From NCBI RefSeq assembly GCF_025962655.1, contig NZ_JAGFPE010000008.1:205192-269191 (forward strand): DNA of 64,000 nt. Direction: 5' to 3'. The DNA comes from Candidatus Symbiopectobacterium sp. NZEC151. Its GTDB lineage: Bacteria > Pseudomonadota > Gammaproteobacteria > Enterobacterales > Enterobacteriaceae. Below the pieces are notes generated by a model, which did no database searches, had not been told where the DNA came from, and saw nothing but the letters and a program-made list of their open reading frames with translations. Position 1 is the stretch's first letter, and each line of letters begins with the position of its first letter. Made by a program: the position numbers and the translations under genes. Positions 7,292 to 20,050 of the stretch are shown one piece after another.

Positions 7292-8473
7292 ATGGCTAAA
7301 CATGATGACGAGCATTATCATGATCAACCCGACGAACATGGTGATAAACATATCGTGCCTCCGGTTGATCACTGTGGTGAGTTTCCTTTACCACCTGTCG
7401 AACACTGTGGTGACCATCCATCACTGCCACCTTACTATCCCTGTGTGGAGGATCCACCGCCACCACCTTACAATCCTTGCGGCCAGTACCCGCCACCCTA
7501 CAACCCCTGTATCCCCGATAACCCCTGTAGTGAGTATCCACAACCTGAAACTTACGGTGAACCAGAGGAATGTGGTTGCCATCATGATCCCGATGGTATT
7601 GCGCCGTTTCATGGATATGTCGTAACGCCTCGTTCCCGAGCCCATTATGCGCGCTCCAGGGGATGGATTAGTAACCACCAAGCAACGGAAATGGAAGGGC
7701 AAAAAAATTTCCCGGCGTTTAATAATGGTACTCACAGCAGTAATCTCCTTTGGTTTCCTGGGGAGGCTGGGCCTTTTCCTGACGAAACACGGGTCGCTCC
7801 CCCAATACCATTAACTCTCCCGGATGGCGTTATTCTGAGCGGTGGTCGTACCGATGCCCGTGATATTGTGAACCTTTCTGATAGCGAATTACTCACCGCG
7901 CGTGGCGCTGTGTGGCCAAAATTCCCTGTACGGCCAGGCCAACTGATTCCGATCAATTGGAACCACACGGTGCTTCACAGAACACGCGGTTATCGCTATT
8001 TCATTACCCGCCCTACCTGGAATAGAAATCATCGGCCAACGCGTGCAGATTTTGAACCGGCACCGTTTGAAAGTAATTTCCACACAAACCGATATTTTTG
8101 GAATGAATCGCTACAATCAATGGGGCCAATGGGTAATCAAGCTATTATGATCCCATCAGCGCCCAGAACGGGCCATCATATTATTTTAGCGGTATGGCTG
8201 GTCGCGGACTCTGGGGCCGGTTTTTATGGCGCACTGGATGTTGATTTTGGCGGTGGCGGCGGTGGCGGAGGAGGTGGTGGTGGTCCTATTGATCCGCCGC
8301 CACCGCCGCCGCCGCCGCCGGGAGGTTATCCCCAATGGCAGTTGGGTACACGGTATGAAGTGGGAGACCGAGTGACGTTTCAAGGCCTGAACTATCAATG
8401 TATACAAGGGCACCGAGCAGACTCACCCGCATGGAATCCGGCGCAGGCTCGCACTCTGTGGAGGCTGATATAG
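7292..8473 (+). CDS. AA10-like protein with His/Cys/Pro-rich extension and C-terminal chitin-binding CBM5/12
   Basis: A 393-residue modular protein. Residues 1-106 have no signal peptide and are rich in His, Cys and Pro, with a repeated YNPC motif. Residues 107-319 form an AA10 domain: HGYVVTPRSR (His107), VLHRTRGYRYF (His229) and AGFYGALDVDF (Phe311). A linker of 12 Gly, then PID and nine Pro follows. Residues 346-393 match a CBM5/12 module (YPQWQLGTRYEVGDRV, YQCIQGH, W at 381 and 390), which binds chitin. All brace residues are present, but His107 is far from the N-terminus. GAGAGG gives a good ribosome binding site. It is monocistronic, with a strong hairpin at 8501. It is a close relative of the 3315-4091 protein. 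Confidence 0.85.
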   Translation: MAKHDDEHYHDQPDEHGDKHIVPPVDHCGEFPLPPVEHCGDHPSLPPYYPCVEDPPPPPYNPCGQYPPPYNPCIPDNPCSEYPQPETYGEPEECGCHHDPDGIAPFHGYVVTPRSRAHYARSRGWISNHQATEMEGQKNFPAFNNGTHSSNLLWFPGEAGPFPDETRVAPPIPLTLPDGVILSGGRTDARDIVNLSDSELLTARGAVWPKFPVRPGQLIPINWNHTVLHRTRGYRYFITRPTWNRNHRPTRADFEPAPFESNFHTNRYFWNESLQSMGPMGNQAIMIPSAPRTGHHIILAVWLVADSGAGFYGALDVDFGGGGGGGGGGGGPIDPPPPPPPPPGGYPQWQLGTRYEVGDRVTFQGLNYQCIQGHRADSPAWNPAQARTLWRLI

Positions 8474-8500
8474 CGGCAGGTTTCTAATCAGAACACATTA

Positions 8501-8529
8501 ATACCGGGCAACCTGTTGCCCGGTATTTT
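8501..8529 (+). terminator. Rho-independent terminator of the AA10-CBM5/12 gene
   Basis: An 11-bp perfect GC-rich stem (8501-8511 with 8516-8526) followed by TTTT, 27 bases after the stop. Confidence 0.8.
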
Positions 8530-8657
8530 GACTTGTGGTGCGGCAAGCACCTGTCACTTTGTTCGGTGATGATTCAGGTGAGTCAGTTATCCATTGCCTA
8601 ACCTCACACAATCACAGTAGCCTACCGCCTATCTCTCTATCTTAAGACGCGTCCCGC

Positions 8658-9233
8658 ATGCTACTACTCATCGACAACTACGACTCTTTCACCTACAACC
8701 TCTACCAGTACTTTTGTGAGCTGGGTGCCAAGGTGCTGGTTAAACGCAACGACGTCCTGACGCTAGCGGATATCGAAACGCTGGCACCGACACATCTGGT
8801 GATCTCCCCCGGTCCCTGCACGCCGGATGACGCAGGCATTTCTCTGGCGGCGATTCGCCATTTTGCTGGCAAGTTGCCCATTCTTGGCGTGTGTCTCGGC
8901 CATCAGGCGCTGGGGCAGGCATTTGGTGCGCGCGTGGTGCGGGCACGTCAGGTGATGCATGGCAAAACGTCCTTGATACAGCACACCGGGAACGGCGTTT
9001 TTAGCGGGCTGGCAATGCCATTAACCGTGACGCGCTACCACTCTCTGGTGATCGACCCCGCCTCTCTGCCCGCCGAGTTTGACGTCACGGCCTGGACGGA
9101 GCGTGAAGGTGAGCGTGATGAAATCATGGGAATACGCCATCGCACCTTGCCGTTAGAAGGGGTGCAGTTTCATCCTGAAAGCATTCTGAGCGAGCAAGGG
9201 CATCAACTGTTGCAGAACTTCCTTAATACCTGA
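8658..9233 (+). CDS. pabA: Aminodeoxychorismate synthase component 2 (glutamine amidotransferase)
   Basis: Releases ammonia from glutamine for PabB, which makes 4-amino-4-deoxychorismate for folate. The 191-residue protein starts [17 protein letters not shown] and has the class I amidotransferase triad: Cys in [10 protein letters not shown], and His and Glu in GVQFHPESI. Length and sequence fit E. coli PabA much better than TrpG. It lies before argD as in E. coli, although the fic gene usually found upstream is not present; the accessory block takes its place. Confidence 0.95.
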   Translation: MLLLIDNYDSFTYNLYQYFCELGAKVLVKRNDVLTLADIETLAPTHLVISPGPCTPDDAGISLAAIRHFAGKLPILGVCLGHQALGQAFGARVVRARQVMHGKTSLIQHTGNGVFSGLAMPLTVTRYHSLVIDPASLPAEFDVTAWTEREGERDEIMGIRHRTLPLEGVQFHPESILSEQGHQLLQNFLNT

Positions 9234-9295
9234 GGTTATCAGCATGCGCTGCGATAAAACGGACTGTCATAACGCGCTATTTTATAATCCTGCGT

Positions 9296-10581
<1,286 letters not shown>

Positions 10582-10593
10582 TGCTGGCTCGTC

Positions 10594-10626
10594 AAAAGCA
10601 CGCTGCGCAGCGCGCAACGTGCTTTT
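10594..10626. terminator. Bidirectional terminator between argD and crp
   Basis: AAAAGCACG (10594-10602) pairs with CGTGCTTTT (10618-10626), and the 15-base loop is itself GC-rich. The A and T runs flanking the stem allow termination on both strands. Confidence 0.75.
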
Positions 10627-10647
10627 GTCTAAACGGTGCTGCTGATA

Positions 10648-11280
10648 TCAGCGTGTGCCGTACACCACGATAGTTTTGCCGTGCGCCGAGATCAGGCTCT
10701 GATCTTCCAGCATTTTCAAAATACGGCCTACCGTTTCGCGGGAACAGCCAACAATCTGACCAATTTCCTGACGCGTGATCTTGATTTGCATCCCATCCGG
10801 GTGCGTCATGGCATCGGGCTGCTTCGCCAGGTTCAACAGCGTCTGCGCGATACGGCCCGTGACATCCAGGAAGGCCAGGTTGCCCACCTTCTGGGAGGTC
10901 ACCTGGAGGCGACGTGCCATCTGTGAGGAGAGACGCATCAGAATATCCGGGTTGACCTGGATCAGCTGACGGAATTTTTTATAGGAGATTTCAGCGACTT
11001 CGCAGGCTGTTTTTGCCCGCACCCATGCGCTGCGTTCCTGACCCTCTTCGAACAGGCCCAGTTCCCCAATAAAATCCCCCTGGTTGAGGTAGGAGAGGAT
11101 CATTTCCTTGCCTTCTTCATCCTTGATCAGCACAGCCACTGAGCCTTTCACGATGTAGTAAAGCGTTTCTGCCTTTTCACCTTGGTGAATCAGCGTGCTC
11201 TTCGATGGATACTTGTGAATATGACAATGAGAAAGGAACCATTCAAGAGTCGGGTCTGTCTGCGGTTTGCCGAGAACCAT
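10648..11280 (-). CDS. crp: cAMP receptor protein (CRP/CAP)
   Basis: Global regulator that binds cAMP and activates or represses catabolic genes; in soft-rot bacteria it also activates pectinases. The 210 residues are almost identical to E. coli CRP. The cAMP site [15 protein letters not shown] and the recognition helix [11 protein letters not shown] are unchanged. yhfK, which lies between argD and crp in E. coli, is absent. Confidence 0.98.
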   Translation of the reverse strand: MVLGKPQTDPTLEWFLSHCHIHKYPSKSTLIHQGEKAETLYYIVKGSVAVLIKDEEGKEMILSYLNQGDFIGELGLFEEGQERSAWVRAKTACEVAEISYKKFRQLIQVNPDILMRLSSQMARRLQVTSQKVGNLAFLDVTGRIAQTLLNLAKQPDAMTHPDGMQIKITRQEIGQIVGCSRETVGRILKMLEDQSLISAHGKTIVVYGTR

Positions 11281-11596
11281 TCGCTGTTATCCTCTGTTGT
11301 AATTCACTGCGCAAATTACAGGGGTCAGAGTTCCCTGTACGGCGTATTAACGTGCTAGTAGTAAAAATTCCGTGTTGGCGGACTGACGTCAGGGAATATA
11401 CTGGCTTCTGTATGGCGACGTCACGACCCGTTCTGACCGTCAGTATCAAACTGAAGGAACGGATTCTATTCCTGTTTGTAACACAGCTTGACGAGCCTGT
11501 CTTGTGTTGTCTCGCTTCAGCATGATTAAGCTCTAGTTATCGGCGGTTTTTATATATAACAGTGAGTAATTTTCAAATAAATTTGAGGAGTTGTGG
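11281..11596. other. Divergent crp-yhfA regulatory region
   Basis: About 316 bases between divergent genes, expected to hold the autoregulated crp promoter and the yhfA promoter. I could not place a convincing TGTGA-N6-TCACA site by eye. GAGGAG at 11585-11590 is the yhfA ribosome binding site. Confidence 0.5.
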
Positions 11597-12004
11597 ATGC
11601 AAGCGCGCGTAAAATGGGTCGAAGATCTGACCTTTCTCGGTGAGTCGTCATCCGGGCATCAGATTCTGATGGATGGTAATGCTGGCGATAAAGCCCCCAG
11701 TCCGATGGAGATGGTGTTGATGGCGGCAGGAGGCTGTAGCGCCATTGATGTGGTGTCCATTTTGCAAAAAGGTCGCAACGCGGTCACTGGGTGTGAAGTC
11801 AAATTATCCTCCACGCGTCGTGAAGAAGCGCCGCGTCTGTTTACCCATATCAACCTGCACTTTGTCGTTACGGGCGTGGGACTGACGGATAAGGTGGTTG
11901 AACGGGCGGTATCGCTGTCGGCGGAGAAGTATTGTTCAGTGGCGCTAATGTTAGAAAAGGCGGTGAAGGTCACTCACAGCCACGAAATCATCGCCGCCGC
12001 ATAG
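11597..12004 (+). CDS. yhfA: OsmC/Ohr family protein YhfA
   Basis: A 135-residue OsmC-like protein, very close to E. coli YhfA (MQARVKWVEDLTFLGES, SPMEMVLMAAGGCSAID, EKYCSVALMLEKAV). The two conserved Cys (in GGCSA and KYCSV) match the peroxidatic pair of the OsmC/Ohr fold, but its substrate is not known. The ATG at 11597 is chosen over a TTG at 11591 because GAGGAG sits six bases upstream. It is divergent from crp, the ancestral arrangement. Confidence 0.93.
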   Translation: MQARVKWVEDLTFLGESSSGHQILMDGNAGDKAPSPMEMVLMAAGGCSAIDVVSILQKGRNAVTGCEVKLSSTRREEAPRLFTHINLHFVVTGVGLTDKVVERAVSLSAEKYCSVALMLEKAVKVTHSHEIIAAA

Positions 12005-12011
12005 TTTTCCG

Positions 12012-12039
12012 GCGGGCTGTATGCGTTATTTCAGCCCGC
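12012..12039. terminator. Hairpin between yhfA and prkB
   Basis: GCGGGCTG (12012-12019) pairs with CAGCCCGC (12032-12039) between the two convergent stops; the right arm overlaps the prkB 3' end. There is no clear T run, so efficiency is uncertain. Confidence 0.5.
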
Positions 12040-12900
12040 GCGACGCCCTTCTGCCAGCCGTTTTACCAACGGTGCCATGATCAGTTCCATGGCCAGCCCC
12101 ATTTTTCCTCCCGGCACCACCAACGTATTGATGTGTGAGATAAACGAGCCTTGCAGCATCGCCAGCAGGTAGGGATAGTCAATGTTTTCGACGCCCTGGA
12201 AATGGATCACCACAAAGCTCTCATCCAACGAAGGGATAGCCTTGGCCGCAAAGGGATTTGAGGTATCAATAGTCGGTACGCGCTGGAAGTTGATATGGGT
12301 ACGAGAAAACTGCGGGGTGATGTAAGTGATGTAATCTTCCATAGAACGCACCACCGAATCCATCACGGCTTCACGCGAGTGACCGCGTTCGTTGATATCG
12401 CGAACCAGCTTTTGAATCCATTCCAGATTGACGATAGGCACCACGCCGACCAGCAGGTCAACGTGCTGAGCAACATCGTATTGATCGGTGACCACCGCAC
12501 CGTGCAACCCCTCATAAAACAGCATATCGGTAGGATGTTGCATCGGTTCCCACGGGGTAAAGGTGCCGGGCACCTGATTGTAGGGAATCGCCTCATCGTA
12601 GGTGTGCAGGTATTTGCGCGTTTTCCCGGTGCCGTTGCGGCCATAGTCGATAAATGCTTGCTCAAGCAGGCTGAAATCGTTGGCCTCTGGGCCAAAATAG
12701 CTGATATGGCGGCCCAAATCTTTCGCTTTGCGAATCGCCATGTCCATCTCTGGCCGGGTATAACGGTGAAAGCTATCGCCTTCCAGCGAAGCGGCTTTTA
12801 TCTGCAACTGCTGGAAGATCTTCCTGAACGCGAGGCTGGTCGTGGTGGTGCCTGCACCACTGGAGCCGGTAACGGCAATGATCGGGTGTTGTTGCGACAT
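12031..12900 (-). CDS. prkB: Phosphoribulokinase-family protein PrkB
   Basis: A 289-residue P-loop kinase of the phosphoribulokinase/uridine kinase fold, close to E. coli PrkB (YhfF-region PRK). It has the P-loop GSSGAGTTTTS, EGDSFHRYTRPEMD and FYEGLHGAVV. Enterobacteria have no Calvin cycle, so its physiological substrate is unsettled. It is usually found beside yheU-yheT and crp, as here. Confidence 0.93.
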   Translation of the reverse strand: MSQQHPIIAVTGSSGAGTTTTSLAFRKIFQQLQIKAASLEGDSFHRYTRPEMDMAIRKAKDLGRHISYFGPEANDFSLLEQAFIDYGRNGTGKTRKYLHTYDEAIPYNQVPGTFTPWEPMQHPTDMLFYEGLHGAVVTDQYDVAQHVDLLVGVVPIVNLEWIQKLVRDINERGHSREAVMDSVVRSMEDYITYITPQFSRTHINFQRVPTIDTSNPFAAKAIPSLDESFVVIHFQGVENIDYPYLLAMLQGSFISHINTLVVPGGKMGLAMELIMAPLVKRLAEGRRAG

Positions 12901-13010
12901 GCGGTTGCACTCCGTCGGATTAGGCGTTTGAGTAACACGGATCTCACTGTATAGCAGACCCAGTGACGCAAGACGACCCCCCGCGCGTCAGGAAACGGTG
13001 ATTTTTCACG

Positions 13011-13238
13011 TTACGGCGTATTTTCGTTTAGCTGGGTGCGCGGCATGATATTCAGCGTTTCATGCAGCTCTGACCACACCAGCACCACCTCGCCCGAGGC
13101 AAGCTGGCGGCGTATATCCCGGACTTTTTCCTCCAGTGAGCGCTCCTGCTCGCCGTAATCCGTGCCTTCGCGCAACACAAAGGATTCAATAATATTTTGC
13201 AGCGTATCGCTATCAAGCTGCTGCCAGGGAATCATCAT
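13011..13238 (-). CDS. yheU: YheU family small protein (UPF0270)
   Basis: A 75-residue protein matching E. coli YheU ([44 protein letters not shown]). Function unknown. Its ATG overlaps the yheT stop (ATGA), so the two are translationally coupled. The MM start is kept; the second Met is equally possible. Confidence 0.93.
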   Translation of the reverse strand: MMIPWQQLDSDTLQNIIESFVLREGTDYGEQERSLEEKVRDIRRQLASGEVVLVWSELHETLNIMPRTQLNENTP

Positions 13239-14275
13239 GCTGTTGCCTCCGCGGTGTCCGCCGATAGAAAGCGCGTGAACCAGGCTGGAATGCGTTGTTC
13301 CAGCCACATTTCCGGTTTCAATAATGTTCCGCCGACAAACCCGACGTGCCCGCCGTGCGCCGTCAGTTGGTATTCGATGGTTGCCGGCAGACGGGTGATA
13401 TCCGGGATCACCTCGGGGGTCATGAACGGATCGTCTTGTGCATGGATAATCAGCGTCGGGGTGCGAATGGTGGGCAGTAACGCCAATGCACTGCACTGAT
13501 GATAGTAGTCGGCAGCATCCTGAAAACCATGGATACGGGCGGTGATCGCATCATCGAACTCGCGCAACCCCGTGATGCGTTGCAACTGCGCCGGGACAAT
13601 CGGTAACGAACCCGGATAGCGCGCCAGCTTACGCCGGGCATTCTGTTTCAGCTGTCCTACCAGATAGCGCTGATAAATACGGGAAAACCCGTGCTCGATC
13701 CTGCGGCTACAGGCATCGAGGTGAAACGGCGCGGAGACAATCGCCGCAGCGGATAACAGCCGGGCTTCTTCCCGTTTAGCCAGCAGGCAAGCCAGCATAT
13801 TGCCGCCCAGAGAAATGCCGATGGCAGCGGTCGGCACCTCGCCTAGCGTATCCCGCATCCAGCGCAGCAGATAGCTGCCATCATCCGTTTCACCGGAATG
13901 GTAGATACGGTTCAGACGGTTGGGGCGGCCGCTACAGCCGCGAAAATGCATAATCACCGCCAGCCAGCCTTGCTCACGGCACGCTTGCAACAAACCGTGT
14001 GCATAGGGGCTGTGAAAGCTGCCTTCCAGACCGTGAAACAGCACCACGCGGGGTTTATGGCGCGCGCCTTGTGGCGCTTCGCTCCAGGCCAGATCGACAA
14101 AATCGCCGTCAGGCAGATCGAGTTGTTGCCATACCGGCTGTAAACGGGCACGGCGGCGAATCAGGCGCGGCAACAGCGTTTGTACATGCGGGTTATCAGC
14201 CCCGCGTAACGGGCGAAATGTTGAGGACAACATGGGAATCGAAACGACCTCGGGAAATAATTGTGCGATATTCAT
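13235..14275 (-). CDS. yheT: Alpha/beta-hydrolase YheT
   Basis: A 346-residue hydrolase of the YheT/ABHD family. The nucleophile elbow is [10 protein letters not shown], with the acid in [10 protein letters not shown] and the His in [25 protein letters not shown] is the oxyanion region. Substrate unknown; distant relatives act on acyl esters. The ATG at 14275 is preferred to the GTG three bases before. It forms a two-gene operon with yheU. Confidence 0.93.
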   Translation of the reverse strand: MNIAQLFPEVVSIPMLSSTFRPLRGADNPHVQTLLPRLIRRRARLQPVWQQLDLPDGDFVDLAWSEAPQGARHKPRVVLFHGLEGSFHSPYAHGLLQACREQGWLAVIMHFRGCSGRPNRLNRIYHSGETDDGSYLLRWMRDTLGEVPTAAIGISLGGNMLACLLAKREEARLLSAAAIVSAPFHLDACSRRIEHGFSRIYQRYLVGQLKQNARRKLARYPGSLPIVPAQLQRITGLREFDDAITARIHGFQDAADYYHQCSALALLPTIRTPTLIIHAQDDPFMTPEVIPDITRLPATIEYQLTAHGGHVGFVGGTLLKPEMWLEQRIPAWFTRFLSADTAEATA

Positions 14276-14392
14276 CACACTGCGCTAACCTGCTTGCGCC
14301 GCTCAGCGAGCAGTGCGGTGTAACAGACAGGCTAACGTTCAGTCAGGTCAATAAATCATACCGTAACGGTGGGGACAAGGGGCAGTCAAAAC

Positions 14393-14995
14393 GTGGAACA
14401 GGGCTTATTTTTATCGATGTTGGCTTTTCTCTGGGTGGCGGCAATTACGCCTGGCCCGAATAACATGCTATTGACGACTTCCGGTGCCAACTTCGGTTTT
14501 ATGCGATCGCTGTGGCTGATGGTCGGTATCATGCTCGGTATGCAGAGCATTTTGCTGCTGGTGGCATTTGGCGTGGGCGGCATGATCCTGCTCTACCCCT
14601 CATTGCACCTGATACTCAAAGTGCTCGGCAGTCTCTACTTGCTGTGGCTGGCGTGGAAAATTGCGACGGCAGCCTATGAACGGCTGGAGGCCAGCGCACC
14701 GCCGCCGCAACCGCTGCGCCTGTATCAAGGCTGGCTGCTTCAATTTCTCAATCCCAAAGCCTGGCTGATGGCGCTGGGTTCGGTCGCCAGTTTCAGTCTG
14801 GCGGGCAGCGGCTATAACCATTCGGTGCTGCTGATAAGTTTGGGCATTGTGCTGGTTAATCTGGTTTCAGGCGTTATCTGGCTGGGTTTCGGCACGGCGA
14901 TTGGCCGCTTGTTGCGCAGCCGCAGAGCATGGGTGATTTTTAACGTCTCGATGGGGGTGCTTACCGCGGCCTGTGTACTGCTGATCTGGCACTGA
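14393..14995 (+). CDS. LysE/RhtB family amino-acid exporter
   Basis: A 200-residue inner-membrane protein with six predicted helices and the family signature AAITPGPNNMLLTTSGANFGF near the N-terminus (shown across two overlapping motifs, ITPGPNN and SGANFGF). Members export amino acids such as threonine, homoserine, lysine or O-acetylserine; the substrate here is unknown. The GTG at 14393 is chosen because the signature then lies where it does in relatives and AAGGGG precedes it; a GTG at 14369 is also open. It sits between yheT and yheS, which are adjacent in E. coli. Confidence 0.85.
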   Translation: MEQGLFLSMLAFLWVAAITPGPNNMLLTTSGANFGFMRSLWLMVGIMLGMQSILLLVAFGVGGMILLYPSLHLILKVLGSLYLLWLAWKIATAAYERLEASAPPPQPLRLYQGWLLQFLNPKAWLMALGSVASFSLAGSGYNHSVLLISLGIVLVNLVSGVIWLGFGTAIGRLLRSRRAWVIFNVSMGVLTAACVLLIWH

Positions 14996-15060
14996 TGATG
15001 GCCTGATTTTAGCCTGTTGTTTTTTGCCATTAATCGCGTTCAGAATCTCGCTGAGGTGGG

Positions 15061-15297
15061 CGTGTCCGCCGGATGAGCGGCATGGATGCCGCGAAAAGCA
15101 GCGCCGCGCCGGGAGCGCGTCGCTGGTGGTCCGAGATGCGGACACGAACGCCGAGGGGACCGCGTAGCGGCGTGATTCCTCGCGAAAAGCCTGGAGCCAC
15201 GAGGCGGCGGCGATTGAGCGCCTCGTGTCGGGCGCGGCTACAGGGGCGCAGAAATCAGAGCCTGTTAACGCGCACGAAATATGCACGGTGTTAACAG
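15061..15297. repeat. GC-rich element with nested perfect inverted repeats, possible dispersed repeat or structured RNA
   Basis: About 240 bases with no conserved protein frame. Perfect pairs are: 15061-15068 with 15139-15146 (enclosing hairpin 15077-15083/15086-15092), 15148-15153 with 15168-15173, 15198-15206 with 15219-15227, and 15262-15269 with 15290-15297. Such a density of exact inverted repeats in a non-coding stretch indicates structure under selection or a repeat family. I know of no named family that it matches. Confidence 0.6.
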
Positions 15298-15321
15298 ATA
15301 TCCCCTTTCAGGGAACCTGAA

Positions 15322-17229
<1,908 letters not shown>

Positions 17230-17359
17230 AAAGCGTCACATGTTCAGAGTATGTTAAATTATCACGGTTATCTCGGGACCGTGAATGTCCCGTTTGTCGT
17301 ATCGTTATCGCGCAGCATGGTAGCGGAAAACCGCGCTCATGACGACGCTTTGGAGGGGA

Positions 17360-17917
17360 ATGATGTCGCAGCCACCGAAGATTTTGCTGCTGTATGCCCA
17401 TCCGGAATCGCAAGACTCGGTCGCGAACCGGGTTTTGCTGCAACCGGCGCACCAGTTAGCCCATGTTACCGTACACGATCTGTACGCTCACTATCCGGAC
17501 TTTTTTCTTGATATTCACTACGAGCAACAGCTGCTGCGCGAACATCAGGTGATTGTGTTTCAGCATCCACTCTATACCTACAGCTGCCCGGCGCTGCTAA
17601 AGGAGTGGTTTGACCGTGTGCTGTCGCGCGGATTTGCCAACGGTATTGGCGGTAATGCGCTGGCGGGCAAATATTGGCGTTCGGTAATCACCACGGGTGA
17701 GCCGGAAGAGAGCTATCACCTGGAGGGCAATAACCACTTCAGTATGGCAGAGGTGCTGCGCCCGTTCGAAATGACGGCGGCCATGTGTCGTATGCACTGG
17801 TTAGCGCCGCTGATGGTCTATTGGGCGCGCCGACTGCCTGCTGATGTGCTGGCAAGCTATGCCGACGCGTACGGTGAATGGCTGGCTTCCCCGTTACCCA
17901 AAACGGAGGGTGAGTGA
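17360..17917 (+). CDS. kefG: Glutathione-regulated potassium efflux ancillary protein KefG
   Basis: A 185-residue flavodoxin-like quinone-oxidoreductase homologue that binds and activates KefB. Motifs: [33 protein letters not shown] and ITTGEPE. The start MMSQ at 17360 follows E. coli; the second ATG at 17363 has better spacing from GGAGGG. The stop overlaps the kefB start, giving the conserved kefG-kefB pair, here on the plus strand. Confidence 0.94.
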   Translation: MMSQPPKILLLYAHPESQDSVANRVLLQPAHQLAHVTVHDLYAHYPDFFLDIHYEQQLLREHQVIVFQHPLYTYSCPALLKEWFDRVLSRGFANGIGGNALAGKYWRSVITTGEPEESYHLEGNNHFSMAEVLRPFEMTAAMCRMHWLAPLMVYWARRLPADVLASYADAYGEWLASPLPKTEGE

Positions 17918-19731
17918 TGGAGAGTTCCCCCCTGTTGAGTGCCGGCATTCTGTTTTTGTTTGTCGCCGTACTGATGGTGCCCATCGCCAGCCGGCTGGGT
18001 ATCGGTGCGGTATTGGGTTATTTGATTGCGGGTATCGCCATTGGTCCTTGGGGGCTGGGCTTTATCCGCGATGTTGACGCTATCCTGCATTTCTCTGAGC
18101 TTGGCGTGGTTTTCCTGATGTTTATCATCGGGTTGGAGTTGAATCCGCAAAAGTTATGGACATTACGGCGCTCCATCTTCGGTATCGGTGCCGCGCAGGT
18201 TGGGTTTAGCGCGGCGGTGCTTGGCGGTTTGCTCTATCTGACCGGCTTTTCCTGGCAATCGGCGCTGATTGGTGGCGTTGGTTTGGCGATGTCTTCCACC
18301 GCGATGGCGCTGCAACTGATGCGCGAGAAGGGGATGAATCGCAGCGAATCCGGTCAGTTGGGTTTCGCGGTGCTGCTGTTTCAGGACTTGGCGGTTATCC
18401 CCGCTTTGGCGCTGGTGCCGGTGCTGGCCGGTGTGCAGGGCGAAGTGACCGACTGGAAAGACGTTGCCATCAAGGTCGCGGCCTTTATCGGTATGTTGAT
18501 CGGCGGACGCTATCTGGTGCGCCCGCTGTTCCGCTTTATCGCTGCTTCCGGCGTGCGTGAGGTGTTTACCGCGGCGGCGCTGCTGCTGGTGCTTGGCTCC
18601 GCGGTCTTTATGGATGCGCTGGGCTTCTCCATGGCGCTGGGCACCTTTATCGCAGGTGTGTTGCTGGCGGAGAGTGAGTACCGCCACGAACTGGAAATTT
18701 CCATCGAGCCTTTTAAAGGATTGCTGCTCGGGTTGTTTTTTATCTCCGTCGGCATGGCGCTCGATCTGGGCGTATTGTTTACCCATATCGACGAAGTGTT
18801 GCTGGGGGTCTTCCTCCTGGTTATGGTCAAGGGCGTTGTGCTGTACGTACTGGCGCGCGTGAACCGGATGCGGCGCTCTGAACGGCTTCAGTTTGCCGGG
18901 GTGCTCAGTCAGGGCGGGGAGTTTGCGTTTGTGCTGTTTTCTGCGGCGGCGGCGCACAAGGTGTTACAGGGCGAGCAGCTCCCGTTGCTGCTGGTCACGG
19001 TAACCCTCTCCATGATGACCACACCGCTGCTGATGCAGGGGATCGACCGCATTCTGGCGCATCGATATAACGCCACGGAGGAGCATGACGAAAAGCCCTA
19101 TGTGCAAGATGACGAACCGCAGGTCATTATTGTCGGGTTTGGTCGCTTTGGACAGGTGATTGGGCGTTTGTTGATGGCGAACAAAATGCGCATCACGGTA
19201 CTGGAGCGTGATATCAGTGCCGTCAGCCTGATGCGCAGCTATGGTTACAAAGTATACTACGGTGATGCCACCGAACTGGAACTGCTGCGGGCCGCCGGAG
19301 CGGAACAGGCGAGTGCAATTGTGGTTACCTGCAATGAGCCGGAAGACACCATGGCCATCGTGCACCTGTGCCAAAAGCATTTTCCCAATCTGGAAATTCT
19401 GGCGCGGGCGCGCGGACGTGTTGAAGCCCATGAATTATTGCAGTCTGGCGTGAAGCATTTCTCGCGTGAAACCTTCTCGAGTGCGCTGGATCTGGGGCGC
19501 AAGACGTTGATGTCGGTGGGGATGCATCCTCACCAGGCGTATCGTGCCCAGCAGCATTTTCGGCGTCTGGATATGCGCATGCTGCGCGAACTGATGCCGA
19601 TTCGTCAGGGGGATGGCGACGTGGCGCAGGTTTCGCGCGTCAAGGAGGCACGACGTGAACTGGAAGACATTTTCCAACGTGAAATGCAGCACGAGCGCCG
19701 TCGTCTGGATGACTGGGATGAGTACGAATAG
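17917..19731 (+). CDS. kefB: Glutathione-regulated potassium/proton antiporter KefB
   Basis: Inner-membrane K+ efflux system gated by glutathione adducts, which acidifies the cytoplasm during electrophile stress. The 604-residue protein has about 12 helices of the CPA2 antiporter domain (residues 1-380, with [14 protein letters not shown]) and a cytosolic KTN Rossmann domain from about residue 405 ([13 protein letters not shown]). The ATG at 17917 overlaps the kefG stop (TGATG), and GGAGGG is seven bases upstream. Confidence 0.95.
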   Translation: MESSPLLSAGILFLFVAVLMVPIASRLGIGAVLGYLIAGIAIGPWGLGFIRDVDAILHFSELGVVFLMFIIGLELNPQKLWTLRRSIFGIGAAQVGFSAAVLGGLLYLTGFSWQSALIGGVGLAMSSTAMALQLMREKGMNRSESGQLGFAVLLFQDLAVIPALALVPVLAGVQGEVTDWKDVAIKVAAFIGMLIGGRYLVRPLFRFIAASGVREVFTAAALLLVLGSAVFMDALGFSMALGTFIAGVLLAESEYRHELEISIEPFKGLLLGLFFISVGMALDLGVLFTHIDEVLLGVFLLVMVKGVVLYVLARVNRMRRSERLQFAGVLSQGGEFAFVLFSAAAAHKVLQGEQLPLLLVTVTLSMMTTPLLMQGIDRILAHRYNATEEHDEKPYVQDDEPQVIIVGFGRFGQVIGRLLMANKMRITVLERDISAVSLMRSYGYKVYYGDATELELLRAAGAEQASAIVVTCNEPEDTMAIVHLCQKHFPNLEILARARGRVEAHELLQSGVKHFSRETFSSALDLGRKTLMSVGMHPHQAYRAQQHFRRLDMRMLRELMPIRQGDGDVAQVSRVKEARRELEDIFQREMQHERRRLDDWDEYE

Positions 19732-19760
19732 CACGCATCGCGTGCAGCGAGGAAGGCAAG

Positions 19761-19958
19761 ATGCAACGTAAACGATTTATCGCGGGTGCTGTGTGTCCTC
19801 AATGCCAGACGCAGGATACGCTGGCCGTAGGGCAGGAAGAGCAGGTGGAGGTGGTCACCTGCGTCAAGTGCGGCTATCGTCAGCGCCAGTCCGATCCACC
19901 GCCTGCTGCGTCAGAGCGGCAGGGTGAGGGCATCATCGGCATCTTCCATCCTGATTGA
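19761..19958 (+). CDS. yheV: Small zinc-ribbon protein YheV
   Basis: A 65-residue protein with two CxxC pairs (CPQC and CVKC) forming a likely zinc ribbon, ending in IIGIFHPD as in E. coli YheV. Function unknown. It lies 29 bases after kefB and probably shares its transcript. Confidence 0.92.
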   Translation: MQRKRFIAGAVCPQCQTQDTLAVGQEEQVEVVTCVKCGYRQRQSDPPPAASERQGEGIIGIFHPD

Positions 19959-20050
19959 TCGTTGGGTCATTTTTTTATCCCAGACGGTACATGGGGATTT
20001 TTTTCAGCTACAATTTGCGCCAGTTTTGATTTCCAACGGTAGGAGATGTC

